A stretch of 27,361 bases of DNA from CAYNRQ01 sp964399875 (GTDB taxonomy: Archaea; Aenigmatarchaeota; Aenigmatarchaeia; QMZP01): assembly GCA_964399875.1 (NCBI GenBank), contig CAYNRQ010000007.1, positions 1 through 27,361 of the forward strand, written 5' to 3'. The notes beneath the pieces were generated by a model. The model was not told the DNA's origin. It worked only from the letters and a program-made list of their open reading frames with translations, and made no database searches. This document shows, piece by piece, positions 1-8,010 of the stretch (its first letter is position 1; each line of letters opens with the position of its first letter). A program made the position numbers and the translations under genes.

Positions 1-1
1 T

Positions 2-7
2 GGAGGT
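2..7 (+). promoter_or_regulatory. Shine-Dalgarno site of the first gene
   Basis: GGAGGT lies four bases before the ATG at 11 and is a strong match to the archaeal anti-SD sequence. It fixes the start of the oxidoreductase gene and suggests that the gene is internal to an operon beginning upstream of the window, because genes that appear to start transcripts here are mostly leaderless. Confidence 0.7.
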
Positions 8-10
8 ATC

Positions 11-985
11 ATGAAAGCATTAGTTATAGGTTGCGGTTCTATAGGAGAAAGGCATATAAAGAATCTTATAGACATGGGCATAAAGGATATTATTGCTTAT
101 GATATAATAGAAGAAAAAACCAAGGAGATCAAACAAAAATATGGCATTGAAACACACAAGGAGCTAGATGATGCCCTTAAGGAAAAACCAGATGCTGTTC
201 TGGTTTGTACACCCACAAATATACATATACCTACAGCATTAAAGGCCATAGATAATAACTGCCATGTTTTTATAGAAAAACCAATATCACATAATCTTGA
301 TGGGATTGATGAACTAATAAAGAAGGCAGAAGAAAAGAACCTCGCCATTATGACAGGTTATAACCTAAGATTCCATCCAGGACTGAAACTGGTAAAAAAT
401 CTTTTAGATAAGGGAAAGATAGGCAGGCCTTTAACAGCAAGAGTTGAGTATGGCCAATATATGCCTGATTGGAGGCCAGAACAAGATTACAGAAAGGTTT
501 ACTCTGCTAAAAGGGATATGGGAGGAGGAATAGTTCTGGATGCATCCCACGAGATAGATTATATAAGATGGCTTTTTGGGGATGTAAAGAATATTTTAGC
601 TTTTGTTAATAAACTGAGCAAGCTTGATATTGATGTTGAGGATACAGCAGACGCCATTATAAGAACGGAAAATGGTTCAATAATAGCACTACATCTTGAT
701 GCTTTGAATAGAATCTATACAAGATTCTGCAAGATAGTAGGCGAAAAGGGCACAATAATATGGGATTATGCTGATAAAACTGTTAAGTTGTATGAGGAAA
801 ACAAGGAACCAAAAACATTCAAATTCGATATTGATATGAACGACGTTTACAAAGATGAGTTGAAATACTTCCTGGAATGTATAAGATCAGGAAAGAAACC
901 AGAACCCGATGGCAATGATGGTAAAAGAGTTTTGGAAATAGCAATAGCTATAAAAAAATCTTCAGGAAAGATAGAGGAGTTATGA
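11..985 (+). CDS. Gfo/Idh/MocA-family oxidoreductase
   Basis: An NAD(P)-dependent sugar oxidoreductase, probably cytosolic and acting on a sugar or sugar nucleotide. The N-terminal Rossmann fold starts at once with a GxGxxG motif (GCGSIG, residues 7-12). The family's EKP motif follows in VFIEKPIS near residue 90, where the Lys is part of the active site. The C-terminal half contains the GGGIVLDASHEIDY segment typical of the substrate domain. At 324 aa the length is normal for the family. The stop overlaps the start of the cytidylyltransferase (ATGA at 982-985), so translation is probably coupled. Next to SpsF, aminotransferase and NeuB homologues it probably makes or modifies a keto or deoxy sugar for the nonulosonate-type product. 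The substrate cannot be read from sequence. Confidence 0.9.
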   Translation: MKALVIGCGSIGERHIKNLIDMGIKDIIAYDIIEEKTKEIKQKYGIETHKELDDALKEKPDAVLVCTPTNIHIPTALKAIDNNCHVFIEKPISHNLDGIDELIKKAEEKNLAIMTGYNLRFHPGLKLVKNLLDKGKIGRPLTARVEYGQYMPDWRPEQDYRKVYSAKRDMGGGIVLDASHEIDYIRWLFGDVKNILAFVNKLSKLDIDVEDTADAIIRTENGSIIALHLDALNRIYTRFCKIVGEKGTIIWDYADKTVKLYEENKEPKTFKFDIDMNDVYKDELKYFLECIRSGKKPEPDGNDGKRVLEIAIAIKKSSGKIEEL

Positions 986-1740
986 TAGCAGCAATAGTGC
1001 AGGTAAGAATGGCTTCAACAAGACTACCAGAAAAAGCAATGCTTGATATTTCAGGAAAACCATTAATATGGCATGTTGTAAATAGATTAAAAAAATCAAA
1101 GAAACTAGAAAAAATAATCATAGCAACGACTACTAATAAAGAGGATAATGTAATTTCAAAATTTTCAGAAAAAGAGGGATTGAGCTGTTTTAGAGGAAGT
1201 GTTGATGATGTTCTGGATAGGTTTCATCAAGCAGCAAAAAAATTCAATGTGGACAAGATAGTAAGGATAACAGCTGATTGCCCATTAATAGACCCCGGTA
1301 TTTTGGATGAGGTTATTAAACATTTCGAAAATGATAAATATGATTATGTAAGCAATGTCAGACCACCAACATATCCTGACGGTCTTGATGTAGAGGTTTT
1401 TTCTTTTATATCCTTGGAAAAAGCATGGACAGAGGCCAAACTTGCATCAGAGAGGGAACATGTTACACCGTATATATGGAAACACCCCGAAATATTCAAG
1501 ATAAAAAATATAAGATACAAGAAAGATCTATCAAAATTAAGATGGTGTGTTGATAACCTCGAGGACTTGAAGTTTATAAGAATGGTATATAAGATGTTGT
1601 ATAAAGAGGGCAAGATATTTAATATGAATGATGTGTTGGCGCTGCTTGAAAAACACCCAGAAATAGCCAAAATAAATGAAAAAATAAAAAGGAACATTGG
1701 ATATACAAAATCAGTAGAGGAGGATAAAATAGTAAGATAG
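982..1740 (+). CDS. SpsF-type cytidylyltransferase (CMP-sugar synthetase family)
   Basis: A nucleotidyltransferase of the SpsF/CMP-KDO-synthetase-like family (COG1861), expected to activate an acidic sugar as its CMP derivative. The N terminus has the family signature (VQVRMASTRLPEKAM, residues 7-21), which is the nucleotide-binding loop. ITADCPLIDP near residues 97-106 supplies the conserved acidic, metal-binding stretch. The 252 aa length fits a complete single domain. It is not a classical NeuA (no RxGSKxxxxKN loop). The start overlaps the previous stop, with GAGGAG just upstream as ribosome site, and the next gene follows after one base. Pairing with a NeuB homologue argues for CMP-nonulosonate synthesis. 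That role is inferred, because SpsF proteins are poorly characterised. Confidence 0.85.
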   Translation: MIAAIVQVRMASTRLPEKAMLDISGKPLIWHVVNRLKKSKKLEKIIIATTTNKEDNVISKFSEKEGLSCFRGSVDDVLDRFHQAAKKFNVDKIVRITADCPLIDPGILDEVIKHFENDKYDYVSNVRPPTYPDGLDVEVFSFISLEKAWTEAKLASEREHVTPYIWKHPEIFKIKNIRYKKDLSKLRWCVDNLEDLKFIRMVYKMLYKEGKIFNMNDVLALLEKHPEIAKINEKIKRNIGYTKSVEEDKIVR

Positions 1741-1741
1741 T

Positions 1742-3034
1742 ATGGAAAAAAGAAAACTTGATAAATCAAAAGAATACCTGAAAAGGGCAAGGAGACTTAT
1801 ACCAGCCTGCTCACAAACCTTGAGTAAATCACCTTCACAGTTTGTGCAGGGAGTTTCTCCTGTATTCATAGAAAAGGGTAATGGTAGCCATGTTTTTGAT
1901 GTTGATGGTAATGAGTATATTGACTATGCAATGGCGCTTGGCCCTATACTTTTGGGTTATAATTATCAAGCAACCATAAAGGCTATAGAAAAACAGCTGA
2001 AGGATGGCATTACATTCACTCTGCCACACCCATTAGAATTGGAATTAGCAGAAAATCTCGTAGAAATTATACCATGTGCTGAAATGGTAAGGTTCGGGAA
2101 GAATGGCTCTGATGTAACATCCGCTGCTGTTCGTTTGGCAAGGGCATACACAGGAAGAGAAAAGATAGCATGCTGTGGCTATCACGGGTGGCAGGATTGG
2201 TTTATTGCAGTCACAGATAAAAACAAGGGGATTCCAAAGTTCAACAAGGAACTAAACCTTAAATTTGAATATAATAAAATCGAAACACTGGAAAGCATAT
2301 TCAAGGAGAATAAAGATGAGATAGCTTGTGTTATAATGGAACCTATTAGCATAATAGAACCTGAAAATAATTTTTTACAAAAGGTAAAAGAAATAACACA
2401 TAGAAATGGAGCAGTGCTCATATTTGATGAGATAGTAACAGGTTTCAGGATATCATTGGGTGGAGCCCAGGAATACTATAATATAACACCCGATCTTGCT
2501 TGTTTTGGAAAGGGGATGGCAAATGGAATGCCACTCGCCGCGCTTGTGGGTAAAAAGGAGATAATGAAACACCTGAAAGATGTTTTCTTTTCCTTCACTT
2601 TTGGAGGGGAGACATTAAGCCTGGTTGCTGCATTATCAACTATAAATGAGATTAAGGAAAAGAATGTTATCCAGTATTTGTGGGAGATGGGGAAGAAACT
2701 AAGAGATGGCTACAACAGTTTGGCAAAAAAACATGGCATTGAAAAATACACAGAATGTATCGGTTTACCCCCAAGAACCGTTATCAAATTCACGAATGAG
2801 GATGGCAAGATTTCTTATGAAATGAAAAGCTTATTCCAGCAGGAAGCTATAAAAAGAAATGTATTATTCACAGGGGCCAACAATATATGTTTTTCACATT
2901 CAAATGAGGACATATTGAAAACCTTAAATGTTTATGATGAGTGCATGAAAATCCTCAAAAGAGGAATAGAAAACAATAAAATTGAGGACATGCTTGAAGG
3001 CCCAAAAGTAAGACCTGTTTTCAGGGAGATATGA
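1742..3034 (+). CDS. Class III PLP-dependent aminotransferase (glutamate-1-semialdehyde aminomutase-like)
   Basis: A fold-type I, class III aminotransferase. NGSDVTSAAVRLARAYTGR (residues 121-139) is the cofactor-phosphate region, FDEIVTGFR (228-236) carries the Asp that contacts the pyridine nitrogen, and K257 in FGKGMANGMPLAA is the Schiff-base lysine. At 430 aa it is close to HemL, and by similarity alone it could be called glutamate-1-semialdehyde 2,1-aminomutase. The operon contains no tetrapyrrole genes, however: it sits between SpsF and NeuB homologues. An amino-sugar role, putting in the amine that PIG-L and the formyltransferase later expose and cap, is more likely. The stop overlaps the neuB start (ATGA). 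The final residues past about 415 (GPKVRPVFREI) look like a lineage-specific tail. Confidence 0.87.
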   Translation: MEKRKLDKSKEYLKRARRLIPACSQTLSKSPSQFVQGVSPVFIEKGNGSHVFDVDGNEYIDYAMALGPILLGYNYQATIKAIEKQLKDGITFTLPHPLELELAENLVEIIPCAEMVRFGKNGSDVTSAAVRLARAYTGREKIACCGYHGWQDWFIAVTDKNKGIPKFNKELNLKFEYNKIETLESIFKENKDEIACVIMEPISIIEPENNFLQKVKEITHRNGAVLIFDEIVTGFRISLGGAQEYYNITPDLACFGKGMANGMPLAALVGKKEIMKHLKDVFFSFTFGGETLSLVAALSTINEIKEKNVIQYLWEMGKKLRDGYNSLAKKHGIEKYTECIGLPPRTVIKFTNEDGKISYEMKSLFQQEAIKRNVLFTGANNICFSHSNEDILKTLNVYDECMKILKRGIENNKIEDMLEGPKVRPVFREI

Positions 3035-4077
3035 AAAAAATAAAGATTGGTAAAAGAGAAATAGGAGATGGAGAACCGTGTTTTATAGTAGCTGAAATAT
3101 CTGCAAACCATCTTAAAAAAAAGGAAAACGCATTCAAGCTGATTGAAGAAGCAAAAAAAGCAGGGGCAGATGCAGTAAAATTCCAGACATACACACCAGA
3201 AACAATAACCATAAAATCAGATAAAGAATATTTCAGAATAAAAGGAACAATATGGAAGGGAAAAACACTTTATGAACTATATTCAGAGGCCTATACACCA
3301 TGGGAATGGTTCCCAGAATTAAAGGATAGGATAGAACAGGAAGGCATGATTTTCTTCTCAACACCATATGATAAAACAGCCGTAGACCTTTTAGAAAAGC
3401 TCAATGTCCCCCTGTACAAGGTAGCATCCTTTGAGATAAACGATATACCACTTTTAAAATACATAGCCTCAAAGAAAAAACCCATATTTTTACCAACCGG
3501 TGTTGCAGATATAGATGATATCAAACTCGCTTTATCAACAATAAGAGAACAAGAAAACGATGATATAGTTATATTAAAATGCGTTAGTGCTTATCCCGCA
3601 CCACTTAAAGAACTCAATCTGAAAACAATTCAGGACATAAGAAAAAGATTCGGTGTATTGCCAGGGCTTTCTGATCATACATTAGGAATTTCTGTTGCAT
3701 CGGCATCAATCGCCCTTGGTGCAAAGGTTATAGAAAAACACCTCATCTTGGATAGAAAAATGGGCGGTCCTGATGCACCTTTCTCTTTGGAACCACATGA
3801 ATTCAAAAAAATGGTCAGTGCTGTAAGGGAGGCAGAAGAAGCAATAGGAGAAATAACATATGAATTGACAGAGAAGGCAAAGGAGCACAGAATATTTATG
3901 AGATCGATATTTGTGGTTAAGGATATCAAAAAGGGAGAAAGGTTCACTGAAAAAAATATAAAAGTTATAAGGCCAGGGTATGGTTTGCATCCCAAATACT
4001 ATGAATCCATACTAAGAAAACGTGCGAAAAAGAACATAGAAAAGGGAACCCCCCTGGATCTTAAAATGGTGGAGTAA
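3031..4077 (+). CDS. neuB: NeuB-family nonulosonate (sialic acid-like) synthase
   Basis: Condenses phosphoenolpyruvate with an N-acyl hexosamine to give a nine-carbon acidic sugar (sialic, legionaminic or pseudaminic type). The TIM barrel begins with FIVAEISANH (18-27). It has the expected metal-binding histidines in SDHTLG (H216) and VIEKH (H237), followed by the DRKMGGPDAPFSLEP loop typical of the family. The C-terminal SAF/antifreeze-like domain spans about 288-346, with IRPGYGLHP carrying the conserved Arg. At 348 aa it is full length. The start overlaps the aminotransferase stop (ATGA), with a short GGGAG ribosome site. This gene is the strongest evidence that the operon makes a nonulosonic acid; which isomer cannot be decided by eye. 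Confidence 0.92.
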   Translation: MKKIKIGKREIGDGEPCFIVAEISANHLKKKENAFKLIEEAKKAGADAVKFQTYTPETITIKSDKEYFRIKGTIWKGKTLYELYSEAYTPWEWFPELKDRIEQEGMIFFSTPYDKTAVDLLEKLNVPLYKVASFEINDIPLLKYIASKKKPIFLPTGVADIDDIKLALSTIREQENDDIVILKCVSAYPAPLKELNLKTIQDIRKRFGVLPGLSDHTLGISVASASIALGAKVIEKHLILDRKMGGPDAPFSLEPHEFKKMVSAVREAEEAIGEITYELTEKAKEHRIFMRSIFVVKDIKKGERFTEKNIKVIRPGYGLHPKYYESILRKRAKKNIEKGTPLDLKMVE

Positions 4078-4085
4078 TCGATAAC

Positions 4086-4538
4086 ATGGGTGAAATAGAT
4101 TTAAGACCAGTTGAAAGGAATGATTGCAGAATTTTATGGGAATGGAGAAATGATCCAGTAACGAGAAAGTACGCATTTAATACAGAATGCATACCATATG
4201 AAACACACAAAAAATGGTTTGAAAACTCCCTAAAAAACAAAAACAGGCACATATTTATTGTTTTGAAAGAAGATGAAAGAGTAGGGGAGATAAGATTCGA
4301 TATTAATCCACAAACAAAGGCAGCAGATGTTGATATAACAATCGATCCTAGATACAGAGGAATGTGCATAGGCAGAGAAGCCCTGAAAAAGGCCTGTTCA
4401 TATGCATTTAAAAATCTAAAAATAAAAAAATTCATTGCAAAAATAAAAACAAGCAACAAAGCATCTTTAAAGATATTCGAATACGTGGGATTTGATATTG
4501 AAAAAGAAAACGATACAATAATAATGGTCTTGAAGTGA
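4086..4538 (+). CDS. GNAT N-acyltransferase (RimJ/PseH-like)
   Basis: A compact 150 aa acetyl-CoA-dependent acyltransferase of the GNAT fold. LRPVERNDCRILWEWRNDP (6-24) is the usual opening of the RimJ/PseH branch. RYRGMCIGREALKKA (residues 98-112) is motif A, which binds the pyrophosphate of acetyl-CoA, and KTSNKASLKIFEYVGF is motif B. PseH-type enzymes acetylate the 4-amino group of UDP-amino sugars in pseudaminic acid synthesis, and the position directly after neuB suggests a similar task here. A protein N-acetyltransferase cannot be excluded by sequence alone. The gene starts eight bases after neuB and lacks a close ribosome site. Confidence 0.85.
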   Translation: MGEIDLRPVERNDCRILWEWRNDPVTRKYAFNTECIPYETHKKWFENSLKNKNRHIFIVLKEDERVGEIRFDINPQTKAADVDITIDPRYRGMCIGREALKKACSYAFKNLKIKKFIAKIKTSNKASLKIFEYVGFDIEKENDTIIMVLK

Positions 4539-4542
4539 TCAA

Positions 4543-5241
4543 ATGAAGGTATTAGTTATAGCAGCACATCCTGATGATGAGGTCTTGGGTGTTGGCGGAA
4601 CAATAGCAAAGCATGTTGAGTCTAAGGACGAGGTCTATGTTTGTATACTTGGTGAAGGCATAACATCTAGAGAACTTTCTTTAAAAAAGAAATCTCAGAA
4701 AGAAAAAAATCACAAAATTAAAAAATTAAAAAATAATGCGTTAGAGGCATCAAAAATATTAGGAATCAAAAAAATATTGTTTTTTGGTTTACCTGATCAA
4801 AAATTTGATACATTACCTATTCTAGATATAATCAAAAAAATAGAGAAATGTGTAAAAGAAATAAAACCAGATATTGTTTACACTCACAGTGAAACAGATC
4901 TAAACAGGGATCATAGGATAGTTTTCGAAGCTTCTATGGTTGCAACAAGGCCATTGGGTAATGGAATCAAAAAAATACTTTCTTATGAAGTTCCCTCTTC
5001 AACTGAATGGGGTTCACCTGTATCAAAAAAACATTTCATTCCAAATGTTTTTATTAACATAGAAAAAACCTTAGAGAAAAAATTAAAAGCCATGAAAAAA
5101 TATAAAAGTGAGATAAGGGATTTTCCTCATCCAAGATCCACAGAAGCACTTAAAGCTCTAGCAAAAAAGCATGGTGTTGAGGTTGGTTTGAAGTCCGCAG
5201 AGGCCTTTGTTCTAATAAGAGAAATAAACCCCAACAGGTGA
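4543..5241 (+). CDS. PIG-L/LmbE-family N-deacetylase
   Basis: A zinc-dependent hydrolase that removes an acyl group from an N-acylated sugar. AHPDDEV (residues 8-14) is the family signature, with H9 and D12 as metal ligands and D11 as likely general base. The third ligand His is in DLNRDHR (H124). At 232 aa it is complete, and it has no signal peptide, so it should act in the cytosol on a nucleotide or CMP sugar. GTGATC five bases before the ATG is an excellent archaeal ribosome site. The neighbouring gene is a sugar formyltransferase. Deacetylation followed by formylation would swap N-acetyl for N-formyl, which is the simplest reading of the pair. Bacillithiol- or mycothiol-type functions are not supported by context. 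Confidence 0.88.
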   Translation: MKVLVIAAHPDDEVLGVGGTIAKHVESKDEVYVCILGEGITSRELSLKKKSQKEKNHKIKKLKNNALEASKILGIKKILFFGLPDQKFDTLPILDIIKKIEKCVKEIKPDIVYTHSETDLNRDHRIVFEASMVATRPLGNGIKKILSYEVPSSTEWGSPVSKKHFIPNVFINIEKTLEKKLKAMKKYKSEIRDFPHPRSTEALKALAKKHGVEVGLKSAEAFVLIREINPNR

Positions 5242-5245
5242 GAAT

Positions 5246-6736
5246 ATGCGATTTGTTTTTATATCAGCAGTCGAATTTGGATATAAATGTCTTGAAACCT
5301 TTATTGGGAAAAAAGTAAATATTGTAGGCATATTCACTCTTGATGAAAAGAAAGCAAAAAATATTTCTGGGTTTATCAGTTTTGACAAATTAGCAGAAAA
5401 ATATAATATCCCAATATTTAAGATAAAGGATGTTAATTCCTTGGATGTTATAGAAAAAATAAAGAAGTTAAAACCTGATTATATATCTGTGATCGGATGG
5501 TCACAAATGATAAGCAAAGAACTGCTAAGCATACCAAAAAAAGGATGCATAAATATACACCCAACACTTCTACCAAAAAATCGCGGCAGGGCCCCAATAC
5601 CTTGGACCCTTATAAAAAATCTGAAAAAAAGCGGTGTTACATTGTATTATCTTGATGAAGATACAGACAGTGGTGATGTTATTGCACAGAAAGAATTCAC
5701 CATTGATCTTAATGATGATGCCAAATCAGTTTATAAAAAGGCATTGTCAGCTTCAACAAAGCTCCTCAAGGATATAATACCGCATCTTATCAATGGAACA
5801 GCCCCCAGAAAAGCACAAAACCAAATGGATGCAACATACTGGCCTAAAAGAAGTCCAGATGATGGTATAATAGATTGGGATAAAACCACAATGGAAATAT
5901 ACAACTGGATAAGAGGATTAACACACCCATATCCTGGCGCTTTTACATTTTTAAATGATAAAAAAATGTTTGTGTGGAAGGCTAGTTTATGTGAAAAACA
6001 ATATTTAGGCTCTCCTGGTGAGATTGTTGATATAATAGAAGATGGGATTATTGTAAAAACAAGTGATGGTTGCATCCTGTTAAATAAAGTTCAATTAAAT
6101 GGTGAAGAAGAAACAACAGCAAATAAGATAATAGAAAAACACAATATAAGAAAAGGTATCATTCTAAACAAAAAAAAATATGGTATAAATAAAAAAGAAA
6201 CTATTCGTAAAGAAATAAGATCAATAAGATCAATGCAATCAAAATTTGAAAAAATCTATAAAAATAAAAATATAAGATATAAATTGTTTTCCATGGAAGA
6301 ATTCAAAAAAGCAAAAACAATATCAATTTATATTTCAAGAAAAAATGAAGTAGATACAAAAGAAATAATAAAAAAAGCCTTTGAAATGAATAAAATGATA
6401 TGTGTTCCTTCCATGAAAAACAAACCATGTATGTGTTTAATTACTGAAAAATACAATATACATGAGCATACACCTCTATTAGTAGATAAAAATACAAAGA
6501 AAGTGAAACCAGAAGATTTGGATATTATAATAGTACCAGGCATAGCATTTGATGAAAAGGGAAGAAGGATAGGAAGCGGAAAGGGCTATTACGACACCTT
6601 TCTTTCTGAATTAAAGGGCAAGAAACCAATAATAGCTCTGGCCTTTGATTTTCAGATAGTTGATGAGATACCATCAGAGCCGCACGATGTCCATATGGAC
6701 AAAATAGTAACAGAGAAAAGAATTATAAACTGTTGA
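5246..6736 (+). CDS. Fusion: sugar N-formyltransferase + 5-formyltetrahydrofolate cyclo-ligase
   Basis: Residues 1-185 are a formyltransferase domain of the Fmt/ArnA type. The catalytic Asn and His sit in INIHPTLLPKNRGRAP (N103, H105), and the Asp is in DTDSGDVI (D141). Residues 200-300 form the Fmt-like C-terminal domain, starting YWPKRSPDDGIIDW. After a linker, residues 315-496 match 5-formyl-THF cyclo-ligase: a basic first helix (KETIRKEIRSIR), then IIIVPGIAFDEKGRRIGSGKGYYD (428-451) with the nucleotide-binding loop. The frame is open throughout. The first half should transfer formyl from 10-formyl-THF to an amino sugar; the second converts 5-formyl-THF and ATP to methenyl-THF. Archaea do not formylate initiator Met-tRNA, so a sugar substrate fits. 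PIG-L lies upstream, glyA and folD downstream. GGTGAG precedes the ATG. I know of no described fusion of this kind. Confidence 0.88.
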   Translation: MRFVFISAVEFGYKCLETFIGKKVNIVGIFTLDEKKAKNISGFISFDKLAEKYNIPIFKIKDVNSLDVIEKIKKLKPDYISVIGWSQMISKELLSIPKKGCINIHPTLLPKNRGRAPIPWTLIKNLKKSGVTLYYLDEDTDSGDVIAQKEFTIDLNDDAKSVYKKALSASTKLLKDIIPHLINGTAPRKAQNQMDATYWPKRSPDDGIIDWDKTTMEIYNWIRGLTHPYPGAFTFLNDKKMFVWKASLCEKQYLGSPGEIVDIIEDGIIVKTSDGCILLNKVQLNGEEETTANKIIEKHNIRKGIILNKKKYGINKKETIRKEIRSIRSMQSKFEKIYKNKNIRYKLFSMEEFKKAKTISIYISRKNEVDTKEIIKKAFEMNKMICVPSMKNKPCMCLITEKYNIHEHTPLLVDKNTKKVKPEDLDIIIVPGIAFDEKGRRIGSGKGYYDTFLSELKGKKPIIALAFDFQIVDEIPSEPHDVHMDKIVTEKRIINC

Positions 6737-6749
6737 TTATAGGATTATT

Positions 6750-8006
6750 ATGAATATTGAAAAAATAGAAAAAGCAGATTCCAAAATAGCAGATGCTATA
6801 AAAAATGAAATAAGTAGACAAAGGAATAGTTTGGAGCTTATAGCTGCTGAAAACTTTGTAAGTGAAGCAGTTCTAGAAACAGCCGCATCTGTTTTGACAA
6901 ACAAATACTCAGAAGGATATCCATTCAAAAGATATTATGGTGGAAACCAGTTTATTGATATATGCGAAGATCTTGCAATAAAAAGAGCAAAAAAGCTTTT
7001 CACTGCTGATCACGCAAATGTCCAACCCCATTCTGGTTCATCTGCAAATATGGCTGCATATTTCGCTTTAACAGACTGGCTGAAAAAAGGCAAAAAAATA
7101 TTAGGAATGAACCTTAGTGATGGTGGGCATTTAACCCATGGCAGTCCTATTAATTTTTCAGGTAAATTATTCAATATAATATCATATGGTGTGGATAAAG
7201 AAACCAAAATGCTCGATTATGATGCTATAAGAAAGATAGCTCTGAAGGAAAAACCAACCATCATACTATCCGGTGCAAGTGCCTATCCAAGAAAGATAGA
7301 TTTTAAGGAATTCGGGGAGATAACAAAAGATATTGGCGCTTTTCACATGGCAGATATCGCTCACATTGCAGGCCTAATAGTGGCAGATGAACATCCGAAC
7401 CCTGTTCCTTATGCAGATGTTGTTACTACCACGACACATAAGACACTAAGAGGCCCAAGAGGTGCAATAATACTTTGTAAAAAGCAACATACCTCAGATA
7501 TAGATAAAGCAGTCTTCCCTGGTATACAGGGTGGCCCACTTGAACACATAATAGCAGCCAAAGCCGTCTGCTTTAAAGAAGCAATGAAGCCTGATTTTAT
7601 AGAATATCAAAAACAAATTATTAAAAACGCAAAGGCATTGGCCGAAGAGCTTATGAGCAATGGATTAACTCTTGTAACAGGGGGAACCGATAATCATCTA
7701 ATGTTAGTTGATGTATCCAAAATAGAATTAACAGGAAAGGAAGCAGAAACACTTCTGGATGAAATAAACATAACTGTAAACAAAAACATGATACCCTTTG
7801 ATAAAGGAAAACCATATAATCCCAGTGGAATAAGGATAGGCACACCAGCATTGACCACAAGAGGAATGAGGGAGTCTGAAATGAAAATAATCGGTAAAAT
7901 GATATCAGATATTCTTAAAAATCCAAAAAATGAAAATATAAAAAAAAGGATAAAAAACCAGGTAGAAGAACTATGCAAAGAATTCCCTATATATAAAAAC
8001 CTTTGA
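6750..8006 (+). CDS. glyA: Serine hydroxymethyltransferase
   Basis: A PLP enzyme that transfers the serine hydroxymethyl group to tetrahydrofolate (or tetrahydromethanopterin in many archaea), giving methylene-pterin and glycine. Typical landmarks are LELIAAENFVSEAV (28-41), YSEGYPFKRYYGGNQFID (53-70), VQPHSGSSAN (91-100) and the PLP-lysine motif TTTTHKTLRGPRG with K231. At 418 aa it is the usual bacterial/archaeal length. It begins 13 bases after the fusion gene and ends four bases before folD. This packing argues that its methylene-pterin is meant for the neighbouring FolD and then the formyltransferase. Because FolD and 5-FCL are folate enzymes, THF is the likelier carrier here. The enzyme is also known to release 5-formyl-THF as a by-product. 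Confidence 0.95.
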   Translation: MNIEKIEKADSKIADAIKNEISRQRNSLELIAAENFVSEAVLETAASVLTNKYSEGYPFKRYYGGNQFIDICEDLAIKRAKKLFTADHANVQPHSGSSANMAAYFALTDWLKKGKKILGMNLSDGGHLTHGSPINFSGKLFNIISYGVDKETKMLDYDAIRKIALKEKPTIILSGASAYPRKIDFKEFGEITKDIGAFHMADIAHIAGLIVADEHPNPVPYADVVTTTTHKTLRGPRGAIILCKKQHTSDIDKAVFPGIQGGPLEHIIAAKAVCFKEAMKPDFIEYQKQIIKNAKALAEELMSNGLTLVTGGTDNHLMLVDVSKIELTGKEAETLLDEINITVNKNMIPFDKGKPYNPSGIRIGTPALTTRGMRESEMKIIGKMISDILKNPKNENIKKRIKNQVEELCKEFPIYKNL

Positions 8007-8010
8007 TCAT

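Noticed and set aside
1742..3034. Heme pathway hemL (glutamate-1-semialdehyde aminomutase).
   Set aside because: Family similarity is real, but no other tetrapyrrole gene is near, and the gene overlaps neuB and follows SpsF by one base.
3675..3995. Antisense open frame of about 106 codons within neuB.
   Set aside because: It lies wholly inside a well-supported gene and has no recognisable domain. Several other long antisense frames inside real genes were rejected for the same reason.
5246..6736. Methionyl-tRNA formyltransferase (fmt).
   Set aside because: The fold is the same, but archaea start translation with unformylated Met-tRNA, and the gene sits between a sugar deacetylase and folate genes with a 5-FCL fusion. 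A sugar formyltransferase fits better.
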